Source of the DNA: Chryseobacterium sp. LAM-KRS1
Lineage (GTDB): Bacteria > Bacteroidota > Bacteroidia > Flavobacteriales > Weeksellaceae
NCBI RefSeq assembly: GCF_013184525.1
Contig: NZ_JAAOIZ010000004.1
Span: 620,001-684,000 of the forward strand
DNA length: 64,000 bases
Direction: 5' to 3'
Shown: positions 8,403 through 15,523 of the stretch, piece after piece
How positions within the stretch are numbered: position 1 is the stretch's first letter
Layout of the letters: each line of letters starts with the position of its first letter
Position numbers and translations under genes: made by a program
The notes under the pieces: generated by a model
Database searches by the model: none
Seen by the model: only the letters and a program-made list of their open reading frames with translations
Told to the model about the DNA's origin: nothing

Positions 8403-10166
8403 TTATTTTATAACTTTTTGAGAAATCATCTGAGTACGTATGCTTGCTTTAATAGTCACACATTCTTTTCCTTCACTCTCTCCATATGGGCTTATGGTAT
8501 ACAGTCCTACATGAGCCGGAACGATAAATGTTTCAGCATAATGAATAACATAAGGCTCAAAAAAATGTTCTGGGCTTTCCACAATAATTTCCCTTCCATC
8601 AACAAGGTTGAGTACATTTACCACACCTCCGGTATGATGAACTACTTTTTTAGTGAACCAATGTCTTCTTGTTTCAATAAATGATAATGCATCTAAACCT
8701 GTACGTTCTTCCCGCCAGCCATCTCCTTCAGCAATAGGTTCTGTAAGGTTTAGTATATTTTCTTTGGTCCATGAAGTGGTTCGATCCCATTGTATAACAT
8801 TTTTACCATGTGCCAATGATATGGGACGCGGTTTGCCATCCAGTCCCATACGCCCCCAATCCCATAATTTAAAAGTAAAAATATAAGGAGTTGCACTGAT
8901 TTCCAATACCACAGAATTCGCTCCCGAACAATGTACAGTGCCCGAAGGAATAGATAGATGATCATGTTTGCGGACCGGCCATTTTTGTACATACTTCTCT
9001 GCGTCAAAAGGAACCTGATCATGTTGCGCAGCTTCCAGCTCCTTCATCATAAGCTGAGGGTCAATATTTTCTTTTAACCCCAAATAGACAAAAGCATCTT
9101 CTTTAGCATCCAGCATATAGTAACTTTCATCCTGTGTATAGGGCATCCCAAACTTTTCTTTGATGTATTCCTTAAGTGGATGTACCTGTAGACTCAGATT
9201 ACCCCCTTCCATAGTGTCCAGAAAGTCAAAACGGATAGGAAACTCATCCCCGAATCCCTCATATACTTCTTTTCCCAGCAAAGCTTCTGGCTGGAAAAAA
9301 ACAAGATTGGAAGAAGGTATTTCTACAACCTGGTTTCCGAAACCCAATAAGAGACTATTCTCTTCAGGGACACAATCAAATCCCCAGGCGTAATTCGGAA
9401 AACTTCTGTCCAGATCACATACCTCTTTTAGCCATTGGCCTCCCCATGGGCCGGGATCAAAAAACGGGACAACCCTGAAAGGAGCGCTTACCGTTTGCTG
9501 AAATGCATCAAATAAAGCAACAGTACTTATCATTTTAGGTTGATGTGGTATGGTCGTATCCAGAAGAAACTGACACTTATTCAATATTTGTTTCTTATAA
9601 TGGTCACTAACGCGCCAGTCTACAAAATAAGCATGTTTGTATTGATATGCAAAAGAATCAGTATAGTTGGTTCTGCCCAGATTGCAGGCTGTATCTTTTC
9701 GGAAACGCATTTGTATTTCCCATCGAGGCATATCTGCATACATGGAAAGGTCTGCCTCGTCTGCAATTAAAGTGGCACCAGGGCCTATGATCACAGCACA
9801 ATCCCCGATTTCTGATAGAAGGCTTTTGAGATCTTTAATCTTTTTAAAATCAAAATAATCTTCCAGTTTTAGGGAGGATATATAGCCAAATACAGGATCA
9901 TCCGTTACATAAGGCTGTACCAGTGCTGCAATTTCTTTTTCCGGTTTCATGGCCTGAATGGTATTGATCACCAATTCAGGATTTAGTATCTCTTTCAATG
10001 AGCTGATGACCTCTTCCAGATAAACCCCTGGATAGCACTCAATCGCGATAACTCTAGGATTACTTTCTTTTATTTGTTCAGTAATATTCTGCCAACCTGA
10101 AAAACAAGAGTGGCCTTTGATTTCAATGACGGGAAATTTATTAAAGTTTGATTTCATCTTGTGCAA
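8403..10166 (-). CDS. Class I mannose-6-phosphate isomerase-like protein with extra N-terminal domain
   Basis: This is a 587-residue protein. About residues 235-587 match class I phosphomannose isomerase: PWGGQWL, then the metal-site region LSLQVHPLKEYIKEKFG, then DHLSIPSGTVHCSGANSVVLEIS. It would interconvert mannose-6-P and fructose-6-P using a bound metal ion. The first 230 or so residues are not part of normal ManA. They show alternating beta/alpha structure (RVIAIECYPGVYLEEV, DCAVIIGPGATLI) recalling a nucleoside-kinase-like Rossmann fold, but I see no intact P-loop. The start may be 10166 or ATG 10157. It sits between the ROK kinase and the MFS porter in a mannose operon, which supports the role. 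Confidence 0.85.
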   Translation of the reverse strand: MHKMKSNFNKFPVIEIKGHSCFSGWQNITEQIKESNPRVIAIECYPGVYLEEVISSLKEILNPELVINTIQAMKPEKEIAALVQPYVTDDPVFGYISSLKLEDYFDFKKIKDLKSLLSEIGDCAVIIGPGATLIADEADLSMYADMPRWEIQMRFRKDTACNLGRTNYTDSFAYQYKHAYFVDWRVSDHYKKQILNKCQFLLDTTIPHQPKMISTVALFDAFQQTVSAPFRVVPFFDPGPWGGQWLKEVCDLDRSFPNYAWGFDCVPEENSLLLGFGNQVVEIPSSNLVFFQPEALLGKEVYEGFGDEFPIRFDFLDTMEGGNLSLQVHPLKEYIKEKFGMPYTQDESYYMLDAKEDAFVYLGLKENIDPQLMMKELEAAQHDQVPFDAEKYVQKWPVRKHDHLSIPSGTVHCSGANSVVLEISATPYIFTFKLWDWGRMGLDGKPRPISLAHGKNVIQWDRTTSWTKENILNLTEPIAEGDGWREERTGLDALSFIETRRHWFTKKVVHHTGGVVNVLNLVDGREIIVESPEHFFEPYVIHYAETFIVPAHVGLYTISPYGESEGKECVTIKASIRTQMISQKVIK

Positions 10167-10186
10167 TGTTTATCTGTCATATTATT

Positions 10187-11110
10187 TTATTGGTTGTTGA
10201 TGAGATGGGCTATGCCCAATAGGGCAGCTGTGCCGGAGAATTTTCCTTCAGTAAGATGAACTTTTCCCCAGGGTGTCCATGCGTAAGTTTCAATATAGTT
10301 CCGTAAATAGGGTATGATAGAAGAACTGCTACCCATAATCCCGCCTGTAAGCACCAGTATTTCGGGGTCATAAGCATGAATCAGATTAACAGCACATGCA
10401 GACCATGCCTGAAGGCTCTGATTCCTGATCTCTAATGCTTTTGTATTTCCTTCTTCAGCCAGAGTAAAGATCATTTCAAAATCAACTACCGAAGAAGCTG
10501 GCAGATCTTCTGATTTAGGCATGTTTGCGAGATTCCATGTTGAAGCTTCCGTTTCTACACAACCTTTATTGCCACAATTACATACATTTCCTTTATAATT
10601 GATCACCGAATGTCCTCCAAGAATACCCGCCGTAAAATGTTTCCCCTTCAATAATTTTCCTTCTATGATAGCCGCACTGCCTATTCCAGTTCCCAGTGTC
10701 ATGAGAACTGCATTGTCATGATTTTGTGCATTACCATATATCCATTCTCCTACCAACGCACTCCTGGCATCATTCTCTATGAAAAAAGGAAGATTAAACA
10801 TCTTCTGGCTCCATTCCTCTAAATCGATTTCAGGAGCATCTCCAAATTTCTTATCGATAGAAAGTACTTTTTTCCGGTGGCTGTCTACGATCCCGGGAGA
10901 AGCAATACCTAATCCACCCAGATCCGATAAAGAAAGTTGTTGCGGCTTTAATAAATTTTCTACAGCTTCCCGGATATAAGGAAGCCTGGATCTGAGACCA
11001 TTTGCGGAATAGGCATCAATAGAGGTGGAATCCAGTAAAATGCCATCTTGCATAATGGCGATTTTAATCTTTGTGCCTCCCATATCTATGGCAATAACCG
11101 GTTTCGACAT
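10187..11110 (-). CDS. ROK family sugar kinase with zinc motif
   Basis: This 307-residue ROK kinase starts with AIDMGGTKIKIAIMQ (phosphate-binding loop). The catalytic-base segment is ENDARSALVGEW, then MTLGTGIGSAAII. The full zinc motif is GNVCNCGNKGCVETEAS, with three Cys in the CxCGxxGCxE pattern plus an upstream His (GGHSV). Near the end EILVLTGGIMG closes the sugar site. These mark it as an ATP-dependent hexokinase, for example glucokinase, mannokinase or N-acetylhexosamine kinase. It is 8 bases downstream of the GH38 gene and 20 bases upstream of the phosphomannose isomerase gene. Phosphorylation of imported mannose is therefore the best guess, from context only. Confidence 0.9.
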   Translation of the reverse strand: MSKPVIAIDMGGTKIKIAIMQDGILLDSTSIDAYSANGLRSRLPYIREAVENLLKPQQLSLSDLGGLGIASPGIVDSHRKKVLSIDKKFGDAPEIDLEEWSQKMFNLPFFIENDARSALVGEWIYGNAQNHDNAVLMTLGTGIGSAAIIEGKLLKGKHFTAGILGGHSVINYKGNVCNCGNKGCVETEASTWNLANMPKSEDLPASSVVDFEMIFTLAEEGNTKALEIRNQSLQAWSACAVNLIHAYDPEILVLTGGIMGSSSSIIPYLRNYIETYAWTPWGKVHLTEGKFSGTAALLGIAHLINNQ

Positions 11111-11118
11111 AACTTTAA

Positions 11119-14100
11119 TTAAGGAATAAGTTTAATTTCAATAACATCCATTCCTGATAAACTAAGTTTTTCGTCAGGTGTTATTGTTTTACCAGTTTTT
11201 ACATCAATGAGCTGAGATGGTTTTAGCTTTTCCCAGGCAAATGTTGTTGTCTGTTCCCGCTCGTCTGGATTGTATAGTCTTATAATAAAGCTGTGATCTT
11301 CTTGTGGTGTTACACTTGTCACAACAATTTTGTCATTGCCAACTTTGAAAAGACTTCCGCCAACTTTGAATTTTTCATCGACAGAAACGGCAATAAGAGG
11401 TTGCGTAAAAGCAGACGCATACTTTTCATTTTCTACCGAATCAAATGATCCATGTGGACGTAGAGCATAGCGGTAATGCACAGGACCTTCCTGATCTGCT
11501 TTATAGTTGGTGTGCCAATAGTTGTTCATTGCATAGCTGAACCAATTGGTAGTGCCGGGAGTTCCTTTGTCTTTCCATTTTTTGTGGCTGTTATCAATAA
11601 CCATTCTTTCGTCGATCATCTCAGTAGCTTCAATAAGGGGTGCTTCTAAAACCATCCATTGCATTCCCTTTTGTCCAAAAGAAGCATCTATCCATCGTCG
11701 GCTATACCAATAATCCATGTTGGAACCGGGAAGCTGATCAGTAAGATATCTCATGATACCATAACCTGCATCTACTGTTATATTCTTGAACTCAGCATTG
11801 AAGGGAAAACCAAAGTGAACCGATTCTTTGGTAGGTATAGGTTTTTTATCCACAATATTTTCCAATCCTACTTCATCACTATCCGCAAACAAAGTAAGAA
11901 TTCTTTCCAGTTTATTAGCACCTGGTGCTTCTGATATCAGAGAGATTTTGCTCATAACAGGTCCATTCTCTAATACTTTTACCTGCACATTCATATTGGA
12001 TTGAGCTTCCTTTGGATCAGAACCAGGAACATACCAATAACTGTTTAACCCTTGGTTGTTAAAAATTCCTGCGTAATTAATATTGTTGTTATCGGTAAAC
12101 TGGGTAATGCTTCCAGTCTTATGATCCCAGGTCACAGCAACCTTTCCATTAGAAATACTATTGTTAGTAACAGAAAAAGGCTTTGCGGAAGATACTTTTG
12201 CTTTAATGATAATGTAGTTTGCTGACCCTAGTGGAGGAACATCTTTTGCGATGAATACCATAGTTCCGTCCTGCAGCTTTTGTAAAGGAGCTGTATGACC
12301 TGATGCATCCTGGACGGCATTCCCCAATGATGTTCCAGGAATAATTACCGCACCACTTCGTAACCATGATGAGGTGTTGAAAACTGCAATGGTTTTGGAT
12401 ACAGGATTGGTTATAGGCTTTAGTAAATCAGCTTCCAGTTTGTTAGCCAAAGAACTTCCGTCAGTAGAAAACTGCTTTTTTACCTGCCATTGATCTTTAA
12501 CGAACGGAAGGTCAGGAGCAGTAATACTGTTAAAGGCTCCCCAGGTATGCTCATGAAATAAAATGACATTTCTCCATGCTTCATAAAAACTTTGGCTGTT
12601 ATATTGAGTAGGATTGAGCATTGAGTAAAGGGTGGTTAGCTGTTGTAGCTTAAGGCTGCTGTTTCGGTTAATCCCTTCTTCCCTGGCCGTAGACATTGCT
12701 CCGTCTTCCCAATGCGGACTGATATCTCCTTTTACTATTGGAAGCTGATCTCCATATTTCTTTTCAAAAACTTCAAACATCTTTTCATTCGTACTGAGAA
12801 CGATTTTAGGCGAGATATATTTTTTATTCCACTCATCTACAAACTTTGATATTGAAGGATCTATAGGACCATTATCAGAAACAATATTATAACGCCACTG
12901 TACCATATCATAAGGATAATTGGTTTTGGTAAGGTCATCAAGATATTCGGCAATCTTTCTTTGCCCGTTTTCAAATACACCACCCGGATGGATGCCGTGC
13001 CATGAAGAATAACCTCTTCCGGCTGTCCAGAATAATATTTTTTCTTTACCCGAAGGCGATTGCCACCATACTGGTTTATCACCCCAGTTTTTTACAAAAT
13101 TTCCGACCCGGTCTCCAAGATATGGGTTGGTTTTTCCAAGATAATTGGGGCCACTGGAAAAATATTTTACTCCCGATGCAGTAAGTGCAGGAACCAATGA
13201 CCAGGCAAAGCCGGGAACATCAGACATCATGGCACTGTTGATCTTTAATCCATATTCTTTTTCCAGCTTTTTCGCATATTCCGTATAATGGTATAATTCT
13301 TCGGGCTGGCTAAGCCCCGTTAAAATATTACCATACATTGCTGAAAGACCTATATCTCCTTCTTTTACTGCTTTTACAAATAATTGTTTATCCTGAGGAG
13401 TAGCTTTTCGCATAAAGTTTTCTACATCCCATAGTGCTTCGACATTATATTTAAAACGAGCTTCTTCAGGTAAGTTCCGTGTTTTCTCAATCATTTTCAG
13501 GGCATCATATATATTTTGAGTATGAATCCTTTCCACTTCAGATTGTAAATGGGAATATCCTACATCTGTATGAGAATGATGTATGAAATATAAGGTGCGG
13601 GGAACGATAGCTCCAGCCTCAATGGTTTTACGGAGAAGTTCCTTATTACCGGAGGTAACTGATAACTGAACACTGCCTCCTTCAGGTGCAAGATCTACAG
13701 GAAGGTCAAATGTTTTAATACCATCCGGAATAGTAAAGGAGAAGGAATTCTTATTGTTTATTTTAGCCGTAATTTTTTGTTCAGGACCAAAGTGTAATGT
13801 AGTAAGGGTAATAAGACGTTTTCCATCTTTTAAAATGAAAGGAGTGGGGGAAGCATCCATTTTCTCCTGGAAGGTAAATTTGTATGTCATGAACCAGTCC
13901 CTGCTATCCTGAGCTTGTCCTACAAGTTTCAGACGTAAAGGTTTTCCCGGAGTTACTTTATTGGCAGGAACTCTGAGATAGGCAATACCATAAGAATCTT
14001 TTAAGCCGTCCATTTTAGTCTGGTGGAATACAAATGCAGTACTGTCTGCTGCTTTGGAAATCCAGTCCGGATACTTATTTCCGGGATAAGTAGTGAGAGT

Positions 14101-14454
14101 AAGTGCTTTTTGATTGTTGATGTACAAGTCAAAATGGCGAATACCTCCACTGCTTCCCGAAGAATGGGAGACCAGCCAGTTAAAATATACATATTGCTTA
14201 TTGCCTTTTTGTGGCACAGGAGCAGTTTCCCACTCAATTGCTTTTGCGCCATCCGTTGTGCGCGTAAGCAAAGCTCTCGTTGCATGATCCGGAAATGTAG
14301 AGAAATAATCAATATTCTCACCACTTATTTCCTTTTCATAACCGTTGGTAGACTGTATGTTACCAAAATAAGGAACTTTTTTTTGACTATAAACAAAATT
14401 GCCTGTCATCAGGAAGGACATCAGCAAAAGAAAATACTTGTACATGGACTTCAT
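11119..14454 (-). CDS. GH38 family alpha-mannosidase
   Basis: This 1111-residue exported enzyme has a signal peptide ending NFVYSQ at about residue 24. The GH38 catalytic domain starts near residue 290 with FIHHSHTDVGYSHLQ, which holds zinc-binding His and Asp. It continues with MMSDVPGFAWSLVPAL, containing the likely nucleophile Asp. The middle helical and C-terminal beta-sandwich domains follow (GLENIVDKKPI, SVHFGFPF). An N-terminal carbohydrate-binding-like beta domain (about 30-280) is extra. GH38 enzymes hydrolyse alpha-mannose linkages by retention. ATG 14445 is an alternative start. A candidate operator lies 9 bases upstream (14463-14486). Together with the GH92 enzyme it gives the locus two alpha-mannosidase types. 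Confidence 0.93.
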   Translation of the reverse strand: MKSMYKYFLLLMSFLMTGNFVYSQKKVPYFGNIQSTNGYEKEISGENIDYFSTFPDHATRALLTRTTDGAKAIEWETAPVPQKGNKQYVYFNWLVSHSSGSSGGIRHFDLYINNQKALTLTTYPGNKYPDWISKAADSTAFVFHQTKMDGLKDSYGIAYLRVPANKVTPGKPLRLKLVGQAQDSRDWFMTYKFTFQEKMDASPTPFILKDGKRLITLTTLHFGPEQKITAKINNKNSFSFTIPDGIKTFDLPVDLAPEGGSVQLSVTSGNKELLRKTIEAGAIVPRTLYFIHHSHTDVGYSHLQSEVERIHTQNIYDALKMIEKTRNLPEEARFKYNVEALWDVENFMRKATPQDKQLFVKAVKEGDIGLSAMYGNILTGLSQPEELYHYTEYAKKLEKEYGLKINSAMMSDVPGFAWSLVPALTASGVKYFSSGPNYLGKTNPYLGDRVGNFVKNWGDKPVWWQSPSGKEKILFWTAGRGYSSWHGIHPGGVFENGQRKIAEYLDDLTKTNYPYDMVQWRYNIVSDNGPIDPSISKFVDEWNKKYISPKIVLSTNEKMFEVFEKKYGDQLPIVKGDISPHWEDGAMSTAREEGINRNSSLKLQQLTTLYSMLNPTQYNSQSFYEAWRNVILFHEHTWGAFNSITAPDLPFVKDQWQVKKQFSTDGSSLANKLEADLLKPITNPVSKTIAVFNTSSWLRSGAVIIPGTSLGNAVQDASGHTAPLQKLQDGTMVFIAKDVPPLGSANYIIIKAKVSSAKPFSVTNNSISNGKVAVTWDHKTGSITQFTDNNNINYAGIFNNQGLNSYWYVPGSDPKEAQSNMNVQVKVLENGPVMSKISLISEAPGANKLERILTLFADSDEVGLENIVDKKPIPTKESVHFGFPFNAEFKNITVDAGYGIMRYLTDQLPGSNMDYWYSRRWIDASFGQKGMQWMVLEAPLIEATEMIDERMVIDNSHKKWKDKGTPGTTNWFSYAMNNYWHTNYKADQEGPVHYRYALRPHGSFDSVENEKYASAFTQPLIAVSVDEKFKVGGSLFKVGNDKIVVTSVTPQEDHSFIIRLYNPDEREQTTTFAWEKLKPSQLIDVKTGKTITPDEKLSLSGMDVIEIKLIP

Positions 14455-14462
14455 TTTTGGTT

Positions 14463-14486
14463 ATATGTTAGAATGTTTGAACATAT
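14463..14486. promoter_or_regulatory. Candidate GntR operator upstream of the GH38 gene
   Basis: This is a 24-bp partly palindromic site with outer arms ATATGTT and AACATAT around a TTAGAA core. It is the same in 18 of 24 positions as the site at 15267-15290 immediately upstream of gntR. Shared pattern: TTAGAAnGTnTnAAnATAT. It lies between gntR and the first enzyme gene of the minus operon, as expected for an operator of the local regulator (inference). Confidence 0.55.
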
Positions 14487-14510
14487 TAATGTCTAAAAAA
14501 ATAAAACCTG

Positions 14511-15266
14511 CTAAGAAGATTTATTAATATCTATCGTATAGGTAAACTTATCAGAACGGTAGTATCCCACATTATATTCTACCGGCTTTCCATTGATATC
14601 ATACACGAAACGCTCACGTTTCAGAACCGGAAAAGCAGCCGGTACTTTTAGTTTCTTTCCTATCACGGCACCAGCCTGGCAGGCGCTTATATTTTCACGG
14701 GACCGGTGTACTATGACTCCATGATTCTCCTGCAACATGCTATACAATGGCATATCAAAATCATCATTTTTATCCAGGCCTATTCTTGGATGAAAATAGC
14801 TTTCAAAATAGACAATCGGATCACCGGAATTTTCTCCTTTTAATTTAGAAAGCTTAAATATTTTTTTATCTGGTGAACTGTTAAAAAAATGGCAGATTTC
14901 TTCATTAGGCTGTACTGTTTCTGTTTTTAACAATTGGTTAATTACATGAATACCTTTCTCCTGCATTTCTCTTGTAAAACTATACCAATGATCCAATCCT
15001 GTTGTAAGGCTTTTATTTTCAGCCACACGTGTTCCGACCCCTTTTTTCCGTACAATAAGACCTTCATGTTCCAGTTTATTGGTTGCCTGTCGGATGGTGT
15101 TCCGGGAAACTCCCCAAAGATTAGCCAGATCAACCTCCTTAGGTAACAGAGCTCCTTTTTTATAAACTTCCATCTTGATAAGTTTACGGAAAAGTTCTTC
15201 TACCTGTACATGCAGAGGGAGTTTACTATGATGATCTATCGTGAAATCTTTGGTTGGTATGTTCAT
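14511..15266 (-). CDS. GntR family transcriptional regulator with UTRA effector domain
   Basis: I choose ATG 15266 (251 residues, MNIPTKDFTIDHH...). The frame opens to 15377, but the extra 37 residues are unlike any GntR N-terminus. Residues 10-80 form the winged helix-turn-helix: LPLHVQVEELFRKLI, PKEVDLANLWGVSRNTIRQA and EHEGLIVRKKGVGTRV. Residues about 95-245 form a UTRA ligand-binding domain (ISACQAGAVIGKKLKVP, PVLKRERFVYD), as in HutC-subfamily regulators that sense phosphosugars. It lies 56 bases upstream of the GH38 gene in the same direction. The effector is probably a sugar phosphate of the mannose pathway, and repression of its own operon is likely (inference). Confidence 0.9.
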   Translation of the reverse strand: MNIPTKDFTIDHHSKLPLHVQVEELFRKLIKMEVYKKGALLPKEVDLANLWGVSRNTIRQATNKLEHEGLIVRKKGVGTRVAENKSLTTGLDHWYSFTREMQEKGIHVINQLLKTETVQPNEEICHFFNSSPDKKIFKLSKLKGENSGDPIVYFESYFHPRIGLDKNDDFDMPLYSMLQENHGVIVHRSRENISACQAGAVIGKKLKVPAAFPVLKRERFVYDINGKPVEYNVGYYRSDKFTYTIDINKSS

Positions 15267-15290
15267 ACATATTAGAAAGTGTAAATATAT
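15267..15290. promoter_or_regulatory. Candidate autoregulatory GntR operator
   Basis: This second copy of the TTAGAAnGTnTnAAnATAT pattern abuts the proposed gntR start codon. It matches the 14463-14486 site at 18 of 24 positions. Bound protein here would cover the translation start region or promoter of gntR and could give autoregulation (inference). Confidence 0.5.
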
Positions 15291-15470
15291 AAAATTTTTA
15301 ATGTAAATAGATTTTTTAAGTATTTTTTTGTTCTTTGTTTGTAAAATGGCAAAATCGGAGATTTGCAAAATTGTCATTTAATGCCTTTAGCTCACCTTTG
15401 TCAACGGAGAAGGAACCACATTTTAATCTTGAAAAAATGTCCGTACCGATAAAATTTTATTCCAAAATAA

Positions 15471-15496
15471 AGGCAGCATTTGGATTAATGCTGCCT
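15471..15496 (-). terminator. Terminator after the HMA-TonB receptor gene
   Basis: A perfect 10-bp stem, AGGCAGCATT (15471-15480) with AATGCTGCCT (15487-15496), and a 6-base loop. On the minus strand it is followed by TTATTTT. It lies 27 bases beyond the receptor stop codon. Confidence 0.75.
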
Positions 15497-15523
15497 ATTA
15501 TATTTAAAAACTTATCGGTATTT

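Noticed and set aside
15267-15377. 37-residue upstream extension of the GntR regulator
   Set aside because: The extension does not resemble a GntR N-terminus and would contain the candidate operator. ATG 15266 gives the expected winged-helix start.
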